Positions 36,775-45,475 of a DNA stretch of 64,000 nt are shown here, piece after piece. The DNA comes from Marinomonas aquiplantarum. GTDB lineage: Bacteria; Pseudomonadota; Gammaproteobacteria; Pseudomonadales; Marinomonadaceae. Below the pieces are notes generated by a model. It was not told the DNA's origin and did no database searches. It worked only from the letters and a program-made list of their open reading frames with translations. Within the stretch, counting starts at the first letter, position 1. Each line of letters opens with the position of its first letter. A program made the position numbers and the translations under genes. Where the stretch lies: assembly GCF_003314975.1 (NCBI RefSeq), contig NZ_QNRF01000003.1, positions 310,001-374,000 of the forward strand, in the 5' to 3' direction.

Positions 36775-37407
36775 ATGCAAATGGCCCCTAACAATAAGAC
36801 TGATAAGGTTGCGGCGACGAAACTATCTAGTTCTAAGCTATCTAGTTCTCAGCGACCGAATACGAAACTTCCCGAGACCAGACTTTCCAAACATATCGAC
36901 AGCCTATTAAAAGTCATAGGTAACGCAGCGTCTTGGATTTGGGTGGTACTTATGGGGGTTATCATTCTGAATGTCTTCATGCGTTATGCATTGGGCGAAG
37001 GCCGTATTGAATTTGAGGAATTGCAATGGCATTTTTATGCTGTCGGCTGGCTTATTGGTCTTTCTTACTGTTTTGCTTATGACCAGCACGTTCGAGTGGA
37101 TCTGATTCATGGTCACTTAAGCTTGCGAGCTAAGTCTTGGATTGAGCTATTCGGTATAGTGCTGCTTCTATTGCCGTTTACCTGCACGGTGATTTGGTAT
37201 TCTGTTCCTTTTATTAGCTATTCATGGGAAATGCATGAAATTTCCTCTGCGCCCGGTGGCTTACCTTACCGCTGGATCATCAAATCGAGCCTATTAGTGG
37301 GGTTCGTTTTGTTGGCACTGGCGATCATCTCGCGCCTCTCTCGTGTTCTTGCCTTGCTGTTTTTGCATTCGCGTTCTGACACTCAGTCTATTACGACACA
37401 AGCTTAG
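36775..37407 (+). CDS. TRAP transporter small permease (DctQ)
   Basis: A 210-residue membrane protein with four hydrophobic segments after a 45-residue polar, serine-rich leader that contains an imperfect repeat (LSSSKLSSSQ). RYALGEGRIEFEELQWHFYAVGWLIGLSYCFAYDQHVRVDL is the typical DctQ core. ATG follows CAGGAGGATATT. The DctM gene starts 8 nt after its stop. The polar N-terminal extension is longer than usual; an internal start is possible but none has a better ribosome site. Confidence 0.87.
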   Translation: MQMAPNNKTDKVAATKLSSSKLSSSQRPNTKLPETRLSKHIDSLLKVIGNAASWIWVVLMGVIILNVFMRYALGEGRIEFEELQWHFYAVGWLIGLSYCFAYDQHVRVDLIHGHLSLRAKSWIELFGIVLLLLPFTCTVIWYSVPFISYSWEMHEISSAPGGLPYRWIIKSSLLVGFVLLALAIISRLSRVLALLFLHSRSDTQSITTQA

Positions 37408-37415
37408 GAGAGATC

Positions 37416-38765
37416 ATGGAAATTAACGAAATCCTCGCTATCTCAATGTTTGCGACCTTTATTGTTTGTTTATTCAGTGGCTTTCCGGTTGCTTGGGTAT
37501 TGGGGGGCATTGCCATTGTGTTTGCTGTGATCGCCATGGCAGCCGATTATTGGTTAGACGCTTTTATCGGTGTCGATTGGAATTATGTATCGATCACGGT
37601 CCAACGTATCTGGGCCGTGATGACAAACTGGGTTTTAGTGGCATTGCCCATGTTCGTGTTTATGGGGTTGATGCTGGATCGATCAGGTGTTGCCGAAGAT
37701 CTCATGGGGAATCTAGCGCGACTATTTGGTCGAGTGCGTGGTGGACTTGCCGTTACCGTGACCTTCGTCGGTCTGCTATTGGCGGCCTCTACCGGAATTA
37801 TAGGGGCATCTGTCGTATTATTAGCGGTGCTGGGTATTCCGATGATGTTACGAGAAGGCTATAGTAAAGAATTGGCTTGCGGCACAGTCTGTTCAACAGG
37901 CACTTTGGGGATTTTAATTCCGCCCAGTATCATGTTGGTTATGATGGGAGACCGTGTTGGCATTCCTGTCGGTGACTTGTTCCTCGGTGCATTATTACCG
38001 GGGCTTTTACTGGCGGCTATGTATGTTGCTTACATCATGATTTATGCGTGGTTGAAGCCACACGCTGCCCCTGCCCCACAAGACAGTGAAAACGTCACCT
38101 TTAGCATTCTTTGGAAGGTTTTTAAGGCGGTATTACCCACTGCTGGCCTTATTCTCGCCGTACTTGGGTCCATTTTTTTCGGTATAGCTACCCCCACTGA
38201 AGCGTCTGGTGTTGGCGCATTTGGAGCCATGCTTCTGGCTTGGAGTAAGAAACGTTTAAGCATCAAAGTACTTCGTGAAGTGGGTCGTGAAACCACCAAG
38301 ACCACCGCTTTTATCTTCGCCCTTCTACTTGGTGCAACGGCTTTTTCATTGGTATTTCGAGGGCTAGGTGGCGACGAAATCATTGAAGGCGCCTTAACCA
38401 GCTTGCCGTTTGGCCCAACTGGTATCGTGATCACCATATTATTTGTGACCTTCCTTTTAGGTTTTTTCCTAGATTGGATCGAACTCACCTTGATCATCCT
38501 TCCATTGGTTGCCCCCGTTGTCTCAGGGCTCGGGTTTGATCTTGTATGGTTTACGATATTGTTTGCCGTCTGTCTGCAAACCTCTTTCCTGACGCCCCCC
38601 GTTGGTTTTGCGCTCTTCTATTTAAAAGGGGTAGCCCCTAGTGGCATCAACCTAGGCCATATTTATCGGGGTGTTATACCCTTTATTTTAATTCAGCTGC
38701 TTGGATTAGCGATCGTCTTTTATTGGCAAGGTATCGTGACTTGGTTGCCTAAGATTGCTTATTAG
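37416..38765 (+). CDS. TRAP transporter large permease (DctM)
   Basis: A 449-residue ion-transporter-superfamily permease with about twelve membrane segments. GLLLAASTGIIGASVVLLAVLGIPMMLREGYSKELACGTVCSTGTLGILIPPSIMLVMMG and LFLGALLPGLLLA are standard DctM motifs. It forms the translocation unit with DctQ and takes ligand from the DctP protein. Its stop is followed at once by a perfect 11-bp hairpin. Confidence 0.92.
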   Translation: MEINEILAISMFATFIVCLFSGFPVAWVLGGIAIVFAVIAMAADYWLDAFIGVDWNYVSITVQRIWAVMTNWVLVALPMFVFMGLMLDRSGVAEDLMGNLARLFGRVRGGLAVTVTFVGLLLAASTGIIGASVVLLAVLGIPMMLREGYSKELACGTVCSTGTLGILIPPSIMLVMMGDRVGIPVGDLFLGALLPGLLLAAMYVAYIMIYAWLKPHAAPAPQDSENVTFSILWKVFKAVLPTAGLILAVLGSIFFGIATPTEASGVGAFGAMLLAWSKKRLSIKVLREVGRETTKTTAFIFALLLGATAFSLVFRGLGGDEIIEGALTSLPFGPTGIVITILFVTFLLGFFLDWIELTLIILPLVAPVVSGLGFDLVWFTILFAVCLQTSFLTPPVGFALFYLKGVAPSGINLGHIYRGVIPFILIQLLGLAIVFYWQGIVTWLPKIAY

Positions 38766-38773
38766 GGCTTGAA

Positions 38774-38817
38774 CAAGGCGGTGATTCCAACGTAATAAAT
38801 CTGACCTCACCGCCTTG
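38774..38817 (+). terminator. Strong hairpin after dctM, probable transcript end
   Basis: CAAGGCGGTGA (38774-38784) and TCACCGCCTTG (38807-38817) are a perfect 11-bp GC-rich inverted repeat with a 22-nt loop, 9 nt after the dctM stop. There is no T-run, so it is either an RNA 3'-end stabiliser or a factor-dependent end rather than a classical intrinsic terminator. Confidence 0.5.
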
Positions 38818-38898
38818 CTATGAAATACATTATTTTAGATATGAGAGGCATTAGTCGATTCGAACGTCAAACGCCAAATTGCGCTTGTTGTATGCCTA

Positions 38899-38934
38899 TT
38901 CGGCATTTATTATTTTTTAATGAAAAATGCCGAA
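38899..38934. promoter_or_regulatory. Inverted repeat upstream of the IclR gene
   Basis: TTCGGCATTT (38899-38908) and AAATGCCGAA (38925-38934) form a perfect 10-bp inverted repeat with a 16-nt spacer, ending 21 nt before the IclR start codon. Its position suits an autoregulatory operator; it could also fold in the leader RNA. Confidence 0.5.
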
Positions 38935-38955
38935 AGACAAGATTAAGGTTTATTT

Positions 38956-39726
38956 ATGAGCACGCAGCGTCGCGAAAAAGGTTCAAGTATTTCCCGTGTA
39001 CTTGAAATTATAGAAGCCATTTCTAAATCCGAGCACCCTCTCAGTGCAGCGGATCTCTCCGAGTTATTAAATATCCCTAAACCCAGTGTGCACCGTCTAT
39101 TACAACAATTAGAAGCCGAAGGATTCTTACAAACCAATATGCGAGGCTTGTTAGTGCCTGCTGATCGCCTTCATGATATTGCCTTGGGTATTATCTATTC
39201 CAGTCGTTTTAAAGCACAACGCCAAGCGATTTTGCAACACTTGGCCGAGAAAATTGGTGAGACCTGTGGTCTCTCCATTCCGAGTGGCACAGATATGATT
39301 TATTACGATCGCGCACAAACAAACTGGCCATTGCAAATCCATTTACCCGTTGGTATTCACACGCCTATTTGCTGTACTGCCAGTGGTAAACTCTATCTGA
39401 GTTCCTTAAGTAAGGAGCGCCGTCAGCGTATTCTTGGCGCGATACCCATGAAGCAGTACACACGAAACACAAAAACGAACCCAGACTGTTTAGAACATGA
39501 ACTGCTCTATATCCAGAAAACCAATGTAGGTACCGATAATGAAGAATTTATCGACGGCATGGCGGCGGTCTCTGTGCCAGTTGTCGACAGTCATGGACGG
39601 CTGATCGCTTGCCTATTCTGCCATGCTCCCGTTATTCGTAAGAACCTAGATGAGTTGCTGCATTTTCTCCCTGAATTACGTGCGGCGGCAGTTGACATCG
39701 GAAACCTAGCGGAAGAAGTGGATTAG
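38956..39726 (+). CDS. IclR-family transcriptional regulator
   Basis: A 256-residue IclR protein: winged HTH at about 8-70 (HPLSAADLSELLNIPKPSVHRLLQQLEAEGFLQ) and a GAF-like effector domain (GETCGLSIPSGTDMIYYDRAQTNWPLQIHLPVG...PICCTASGKLYLS...GMAAVSVPVVDSHGRLIACLFCHAP). IclR regulators often control aromatic-acid or TRAP-transport genes and sense carboxylates. Co-oriented with dctPQM and preceded by an inverted repeat, it probably controls that transporter set or itself. It converges with the AraC gene after 34 nt. Confidence 0.88.
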   Translation: MSTQRREKGSSISRVLEIIEAISKSEHPLSAADLSELLNIPKPSVHRLLQQLEAEGFLQTNMRGLLVPADRLHDIALGIIYSSRFKAQRQAILQHLAEKIGETCGLSIPSGTDMIYYDRAQTNWPLQIHLPVGIHTPICCTASGKLYLSSLSKERRQRILGAIPMKQYTRNTKTNPDCLEHELLYIQKTNVGTDNEEFIDGMAAVSVPVVDSHGRLIACLFCHAPVIRKNLDELLHFLPELRAAAVDIGNLAEEVD

Positions 39727-39760
39727 AACAGGCTACTGACGGTTTATGTTTCAACATTCA

Positions 39761-40771
39761 TCATGACTTAGAAGCGTTGCTTTTCGAATACTCTTTAGGG
39801 CTTTGTCCGGTCATTTTCCGAAAGGCGGTCCGAAAAGCCGATTCTGACTGATACCCTAATTGCTGAGCCAATGTGGTAACGGTTGTATCAGTGGTTTCCA
39901 ATGCTAATCTGGCCAGATGCATGCGCCATGCACAAACATAATCCATCGGAGACTCCCCCATGACGTCGGTAAAACGTTTGGAAAAAACCGATCGAGACAT
40001 CCCCGTTGCTTGCCCCAGCGTCTCAACACTCCATTTATAGCCAGGATCTCGGTGAATACAGGTTAAGGCTTTGGCGATTCTTGGATCAGAAAAACCCTTT
40101 AACCAACCTTCTCTATCACTGCCATAAGTCACCGCAAAGGTTCTAATGGCATGAATTAGAAATAATTGTGCGGTTTGTGCAACAAGGGAACCAAAACCCG
40201 ATTGCTCAGGCTGCGCCTCTTTGAATAGAAAGCTCACCATAAGGTTTTGCAAGGTGGTACCTGCGTCTTCAGCATTGATCCTCATTAACTCAGGCAAGGT
40301 ATCAATCAGAGGACCATAACATTGATCAAACCAATGAAAGGCAAACGAAAAAATGCGGACCATACTGCCGCCACCGCCCCAGCTAATATGTTGAGGATCG
40401 GCCAAGTTAAATGGAATATGCTGACCTTTATCAAACAGCTCGTTCGCGGTGATCCAGCTTTGCGGAAACTCTTCTGAAGACGAGATATAGTAAGGCTTAC
40501 CACGCATGCCTTTCGGTAAAATAAAGGTATCCCCCGCTCGAAAACATTGCGTTACCCGGTTTTGATCACTCAACCACAGTTCACCTTCCACCACAGTACA
40601 GCTGATGGGAACTTCATACTCTATTTTGATGGCCCATGGCGAGGTAAATTCAAAAAATACCACAGCGGAGTCGGCCACCAACAAAGAGGACAAAACGTCA
40701 TCAAGAAAATCTCGCTCTGAGTTGGCTTCAATTGGAATATAAGGCGCACGTGTTGGAAGTTTCATGGGCAA
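39761..40771 (-). CDS. AraC-family regulator with N-terminal cupin domain
   Basis: A 336-residue protein. Residues to about 200 form a cupin-like ligand-binding domain (VPISCTVVEGELWLSDQNRVTQCFRAGDTFILPKG); residues 230-330 are the double HTH of AraC (WSVETLGQATGMSRSVFSKRFTDVMGESPMDYVCAWRMHLA, TTVTTLAQQLGYQSESAFRTAFRKMTGQSP). This cupin-plus-HTH form is common among regulators of alcohol, aldehyde or aromatic catabolism. It is divergent from the FAD/Fe-S dehydrogenase trio across 177 nt and is its likely activator. That gap contains CTAAT-N8-ATTAG at 40803-40820 as a possible site. Confidence 0.87.
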   Translation of the reverse strand: MPMKLPTRAPYIPIEANSERDFLDDVLSSLLVADSAVVFFEFTSPWAIKIEYEVPISCTVVEGELWLSDQNRVTQCFRAGDTFILPKGMRGKPYYISSSEEFPQSWITANELFDKGQHIPFNLADPQHISWGGGGSMVRIFSFAFHWFDQCYGPLIDTLPELMRINAEDAGTTLQNLMVSFLFKEAQPEQSGFGSLVAQTAQLFLIHAIRTFAVTYGSDREGWLKGFSDPRIAKALTCIHRDPGYKWSVETLGQATGMSRSVFSKRFTDVMGESPMDYVCAWRMHLARLALETTDTTVTTLAQQLGYQSESAFRTAFRKMTGQSPKEYSKSNASKS

Positions 40772-40948
40772 ATTATGTCAGGTTTAAAAAAAAAGTCATC
40801 GCTAATCTAGTTAAATTAGTCGTTATTTTCTAATTGAGATACAAAATTCAGGACGATTTAGACCATATGAGAGATTTATTCGGCGGTATAGTCTCTAATC
40901 AATCCCTATAGTAACTCTCGTAATCTAATAATAATAAATGATGAGAAG

Positions 40949-42406
40949 ATGCTAATGATTAATGACGCGTTTCCGCTTCCAAAATTTGTCACCTTTGAAA
41001 ACGCCACCATAGCGAAAGAATTTTTAGGTGTTTCTACCGAGAATTCACTCAAGGTTCAAGGTATTGCTAGGCCAGAAGACGAACAACAAGTCCAACAACT
41101 TGTTCAGTGGGCCAATGAACACGAAGTGACGCTTGTCCCTTTGAGTTCACCATCAGGAAATCGTCGACACGGACTCGCCGGCTTAAAAGATGCGCCTTTT
41201 GTCGTGCTTGATATGTCGAAAATGTCTCGGGTAATTCATGCTGATGGCGAAGATGCCATTGCCATTATCGAACCTGGGGTTACCTTTCCTGAGTTCGATG
41301 CTCAGTTACAAAAACATAACCTACGATCGATCAAACCTTTCCTCCCCAGAGCAAGCAAGTCAGTACTAGCCTGTTACCTAGAACGTGAACCGACAACCTT
41401 ACCCAATGAGCACTGGGATTCAACCGATCCATTAGCAAGCCTAAGCCTCACCATGGGCAGTGGAGAAAGTTTTCGAACCGGTGGTGCCGCACTGTACGAA
41501 GACCTTGATGAAGCTTTAAAAAATGGTGCTCGCCAAATGATGGCTTCCGGTCCAATCGGCACAGATTACACCCGTGTTATGTTAGGTTCTCAAGGCACAT
41601 TAGGCGTTACTTCTTGGGCCTCCATTTATTGTCAACGAATCCCCAGCATTGAACAGGGATTCCTTTACGGTGCCGAAGACGTCACCACGCTAATCTCCAT
41701 TGTACGTCATCTGGCATTGCATCAGCTTGGCGCGCAGTATTTTATGCTTAGCCGAGTTCAGCTCGCCGCAGCATTGGCCAAGGACAGCACCCACTTTGCG
41801 GAGTTACACCAACTCTTTGGCAAAGATGCGATGCCTGCTTGGTACCTCTATGTCAACATTGCTTCGCGTGACGTGTTACCCGAAGAAAGCATGCAGTGGC
41901 AGTTAGCAGACCTCTCTTCCTTAGTCGATACCTTGCCGGTAACCACCATATCGCAACAGTATCCCAGCTACCTTGCTGAGCTGGAAGCGCGCCTAAGTAC
42001 ACCCTCTAAAGAATTTTATAAAGACGTGCCTTGTGGCACCCATACCGAGGTGTTCTGCATCACCCAAATGAGCAAGGTCGCCAACCTTGTAAACCTTGCT
42101 CAAAACCTACTGGCGGACCTATCGGATGTCCAAGTGGGCTTCTATTTACAGCCGATGATTCAAGGCACGAATTGTCACCTCGACATTTCCCTATTCCATA
42201 CAGATGAGCAAACAACACAACTGGCTGACATCGAAATGCAATTGGTAAAAGTATTAGCAGATAACGGAGGTTTCTTCAGCCGACCTTATGGCAAATGGTC
42301 CGAGGATGCGTTTGCTCGCAATGAAACCATTGTGCCTCACCTTCGCAGGGTAAAAGACATTTTTGACCCTGCTGGAATTTTAAGCCCTGGGAAACTGTGT
42401 TACTGA
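40949..42406 (+). CDS. FAD-binding (PCMH-type) oxidoreductase subunit
   Basis: A 485-residue flavoprotein of the FAD_binding_4 (GlcD/VAO-like) fold. The FAD region includes VTLVPLSSPSGNRRHG, AIAIIEPGVTFPEFDAQLQKHNLR and DYTRVMLGSQGTLGVTSWASIY; the C-terminus VKDIFDPAGILSPGKL is the usual end of this family. ATG at 40949 is the first; ATG at 40955 has better spacing to GAGAAG and may be the true start. It is followed by an Fe-S subunit and a second FAD protein, together resembling the GlcD/GlcE/GlcF arrangement of 2-hydroxyacid dehydrogenases. Substrate unknown. Confidence 0.82.
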   Translation: MLMINDAFPLPKFVTFENATIAKEFLGVSTENSLKVQGIARPEDEQQVQQLVQWANEHEVTLVPLSSPSGNRRHGLAGLKDAPFVVLDMSKMSRVIHADGEDAIAIIEPGVTFPEFDAQLQKHNLRSIKPFLPRASKSVLACYLEREPTTLPNEHWDSTDPLASLSLTMGSGESFRTGGAALYEDLDEALKNGARQMMASGPIGTDYTRVMLGSQGTLGVTSWASIYCQRIPSIEQGFLYGAEDVTTLISIVRHLALHQLGAQYFMLSRVQLAAALAKDSTHFAELHQLFGKDAMPAWYLYVNIASRDVLPEESMQWQLADLSSLVDTLPVTTISQQYPSYLAELEARLSTPSKEFYKDVPCGTHTEVFCITQMSKVANLVNLAQNLLADLSDVQVGFYLQPMIQGTNCHLDISLFHTDEQTTQLADIEMQLVKVLADNGGFFSRPYGKWSEDAFARNETIVPHLRRVKDIFDPAGILSPGKLCY

Positions 42407-42450
42407 GTTTTTCGAGACCTATCTAATAACAATAACCTGGTAGAAAAATT

Positions 42451-43737
42451 ATGTCCTTAGAAGATCGAATCCATAATATGGAGCAGTGCAACCGCTGCTC
42501 CCAGTGCAAGTTTGTGCACATGCCTAAAAGTCAGGAATTTTCGAGTATTTGCCCAAGCAAGTACCAAAGCCGCTTCCATGCCTCCTCGGCTGGAGGGCAG
42601 GTTATTTCAGCGTACGGTTATCACAACAAACTCATTGAAGCATCACCAAAGATGATCGACAGCGTTTTTGCATGCAGCATGTGCGGTGCCTGTGAAACCA
42701 TGTGTAAAAGCCATATGGGTGACAATGTTGAACCCTTTGATACCATTTTAGAATTCCGTGCGCAGTTGGCTGAAGATGGCAAGGTTCCCGAAACCTTGAG
42801 CAACATGGTCAAACACCTAGAACAAGAAGGCGCACCTCATGGCAAACGTGATGAGCGTAGTCGCTGGGCGGAAGGGTTAGATATCAAAGATGCCCGTAAA
42901 GAAACCGTCGACGTGCTCCTGCATATCGGCAGTGGCCAAGCTTATAGCGAAAAACAATGGGATAACCTTCGTTTTATCGTCAAATTGCTAAAAAGCGCAA
43001 AAGTCGACTTTGGTATTGCATATGATTCAGAAAGTGACAGTGGTGGTTTAGCGTACGAAATTGGCTACCGCTCTGTTGCCGACAAACTGGCTCAAGAATG
43101 GGCGGATTTGGTTCAAAAAAGTCAGGCAAAAACCCTGCTCGCCATCAGTGCTGAAGCCTATTCCGCGTTTAAGAATGTCTACCCTCGTTTAAACAAAACA
43201 CTCTCCTCAGTACGGGTTCTGCATACTACCGAGTATTTCGAAGAATTGCTTCAACAGGGCAAGTTATCACTGGGCATGAAAAACACCGGCAAGGTTGCCT
43301 ACCATGATTCTTGTCGTCTTGGACGACGCAGTGAAGAGTACACACCTTGGAACGGCGAATACATTCGAGTTCTGAACACCATGGCGGTGACCGACACGCC
43401 TCGTAAAGTCAATTACGGTAACGATGGTAACTATGACGCGCCTCGCCAGTTGCTATCAAGAGTCGACGGATTAGACATGGTCGAGCTAGAACGCACTCGA
43501 CAATATTCTTTTTGCTGCGGTGGCTGTACAGGTGTCAAAGAAACCTACCCTGAGATGGCCGACGGCGCAGCTCAAGAGCTTTTGCGCGAAGCCGAATCCG
43601 TGGGAGCTGAGGTGTTAGTCAGTGGTTCTTCGTGCTGTCAAGCAAACATGGCGGCGGCGGCAAAACGCAGCAACTCCTCCGTCAAGGTCGCCTATCTTTT
43701 TGACTTGCTAGCCGACTCAATTCAGGAGGGCGCGTAA
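42451..43737 (+). CDS. Fe-S electron-transfer subunit with CCG domains (GlcF/HdrD-like)
   Basis: A 428-residue protein. Two N-terminal 4Fe-4S motifs: CNRCSQC (about 13-19, with a further Cys-Pro) and CSMCGACETMC (about 74-85). The C-terminal half has cysteine-rich CCG elements: YHDSCRLGRR, FCCGGCTG and SGSSCC. This layout is found in GlcF, GlpC and HdrD-type subunits that hand electrons from a flavoprotein to quinone or another acceptor. It overlaps the next FAD gene by one base (TAATG type), so the two are translated together. It should connect one or both FAD subunits to the respiratory chain. Confidence 0.85.
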   Translation: MSLEDRIHNMEQCNRCSQCKFVHMPKSQEFSSICPSKYQSRFHASSAGGQVISAYGYHNKLIEASPKMIDSVFACSMCGACETMCKSHMGDNVEPFDTILEFRAQLAEDGKVPETLSNMVKHLEQEGAPHGKRDERSRWAEGLDIKDARKETVDVLLHIGSGQAYSEKQWDNLRFIVKLLKSAKVDFGIAYDSESDSGGLAYEIGYRSVADKLAQEWADLVQKSQAKTLLAISAEAYSAFKNVYPRLNKTLSSVRVLHTTEYFEELLQQGKLSLGMKNTGKVAYHDSCRLGRRSEEYTPWNGEYIRVLNTMAVTDTPRKVNYGNDGNYDAPRQLLSRVDGLDMVELERTRQYSFCCGGCTGVKETYPEMADGAAQELLREAESVGAEVLVSGSSCCQANMAAAAKRSNSSVKVAYLFDLLADSIQEGA

Positions 43738-45413
43738 TGAGTAATCTACCTCCACACATATTAAAAGCCTTTGAAGCCGTCGTTGGTCCAGACAATGTGT
43801 CTGACGAAGATTTTGTTGTTAACTGTCACGACTGGATGGGCTTGGGCGCAGACCCTTCTACCCGTACTTTATTAGGTAAAGCACCGGCCGCAGTGGTAAT
43901 GCCGGGGTCAACCGAAGAAGTGGCGGGGGTCGTCAAGGTATGTAATCAATATAAATTGAAGTTTAAAGCGCACAGTACAGGATACGGTAACTATTCTGGT
44001 GTCGGCACTAAGGGCTCCATTTCCATCGATTTATGTCGTATGAAAGGCTTAGAAATTGACCCAGAAAGTCGTATGGCGATTATCCAACCCTATACCACCG
44101 CAGGTGAATTGGTCTCTGAAGCCCATAAGCATCAATTAATGTGCCACATCATTGGTGCTGGCCCAATCCATTCCCCGCTCGCCTCTGCCACCTCATTTGT
44201 GGGGGTTGGGGTCGCAGGTAATCATACCAGTATCAACTCACGCAACATGTTGTCCTTAGAATGGGTCACTCCAGAAGGTGAAATCGTGCGTATTGGTAGT
44301 AGCGGTTCGGACGCAGGCTGGTTTACCGGCGAAGGCCCTGGGCCTGGATTCCGCGGCATGATACGTGGTCTTTATGGGGCCGCGGGTGGCTTAGGCGTGT
44401 TTACCAAAATAGGCATCAAACTTTATCCTTGGGCAGGCCCTAAAACCCTTGAATGGAGTGGTCCACATCCATACAGAGGCACACCGCCGCCAGAAAATTT
44501 CGCCACCTACCAGCTTGATTGGGATAACTGGGAAGACGCAACGAAAGCCACCCAGATGATGAAAAACAGCAAGGCAGTGGCCTTCATCAATCGTATGCCA
44601 CCCGCCGCTGTTGGACACTGTCTCACGGCGACCAATCGTGAGTATTATGATTTACAACGCACCGGCAAATTACCGGACATTGCCACGAAAGCCAATGCAG
44701 TCGGCTGGTCTGTCACCACCATGGCGTGGACTAAGGCGCAATTTGACTGGAACGAAGCGGTACTGAATAAAATCCTCGCCGAAACCAATGGCCGTAAAAT
44801 GGACATTTCCGAACGCGAGCGAGATATCCTCACGGCAGCCGTGCTGACCTCTCATTACGTCGCCCGTTTCAACCGTATGGGTGACTGTGCGGGAGTCAGT
44901 ATGGGCGTACTCGATTCCATCAATCTAATTCCAGAAGTTGTCAAACGAACCAACGACGATATTGGTGATAAAGAAACCAAAGCCGGTGGCAAGATGATGG
45001 AAGTCGACACCGAACAAAACTGGATGTGGTTATCAGAAGGCCGACACTTCTGGACAGAAAATAACCCTGCCAGTACCCGTAGCTTTGTGAAAAACATTGT
45101 TGCTTGTGTGGACTTTATCCTTAGTAGCTTTATTAGCAATGAGAAAAAACCACTGGGTGCCGCGCTCTTTGTTCATGGTGAAGCGAGTGATTTATTTGGC
45201 CCCAAACTTGGCCACCCCAATAAATGGATGCGCAAGGTAAAAAATACTTGGGATCCAAACAATCTCTCAGATTCAAAGCACTTTATTCAACCCGAAGCGG
45301 CAAAAGAGTCAAAAGCTTGGCCAATTGCTAAAAAGATATTTTTCCACCCTTGGGGCAAGCCTATCTTTCGGAAGATCCTGACCAAAGAGTTTGGTAAAGA
45401 CGATCCCAAGTAA
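43737..45413 (+). CDS. FAD-binding oxidase, GlcD/VAO-like large subunit
   Basis: A 558-residue flavoprotein of the FAD_binding_4 fold, longer than GlcD (about 500) and near the size of vanillyl-alcohol-oxidase-like enzymes. KFKAHSTGYGNYSGVGTKGSISIDLCRMKGLEIDPESRMAIIQPYTTAGEL and GAGPIHSPLASATSFVGVGVAGNHTS form the FAD site; GLYGAAGGLGVFTKIGIKLYPW closes it. The C-terminal half (RFNRMGDCAGVSMG, WLSEGRHFWTENNPASTR) is family-specific and probably defines the substrate. Its start overlaps the Fe-S gene stop. It could oxidise a hydroxy acid or an alcohol of the pathway substrate. Confidence 0.83.
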   Translation: MSNLPPHILKAFEAVVGPDNVSDEDFVVNCHDWMGLGADPSTRTLLGKAPAAVVMPGSTEEVAGVVKVCNQYKLKFKAHSTGYGNYSGVGTKGSISIDLCRMKGLEIDPESRMAIIQPYTTAGELVSEAHKHQLMCHIIGAGPIHSPLASATSFVGVGVAGNHTSINSRNMLSLEWVTPEGEIVRIGSSGSDAGWFTGEGPGPGFRGMIRGLYGAAGGLGVFTKIGIKLYPWAGPKTLEWSGPHPYRGTPPPENFATYQLDWDNWEDATKATQMMKNSKAVAFINRMPPAAVGHCLTATNREYYDLQRTGKLPDIATKANAVGWSVTTMAWTKAQFDWNEAVLNKILAETNGRKMDISERERDILTAAVLTSHYVARFNRMGDCAGVSMGVLDSINLIPEVVKRTNDDIGDKETKAGGKMMEVDTEQNWMWLSEGRHFWTENNPASTRSFVKNIVACVDFILSSFISNEKKPLGAALFVHGEASDLFGPKLGHPNKWMRKVKNTWDPNNLSDSKHFIQPEAAKESKAWPIAKKIFFHPWGKPIFRKILTKEFGKDDPK

Positions 45414-45475
45414 AAAGCTACTGTGTTGCTGATCTCAAAATATAACCAATAAAAAGAAATTTAGAGGTGAGAACA

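Noticed and set aside
38042..38497. 151-codon reverse frame inside dctM
   Set aside because: Antisense shadow of a well-supported gene with low-complexity composition.
38820..39005. 61-codon frame before and into the IclR gene
   Set aside because: Overlaps the inverted repeat and the IclR start, no ribosome site and no recognisable similarity.
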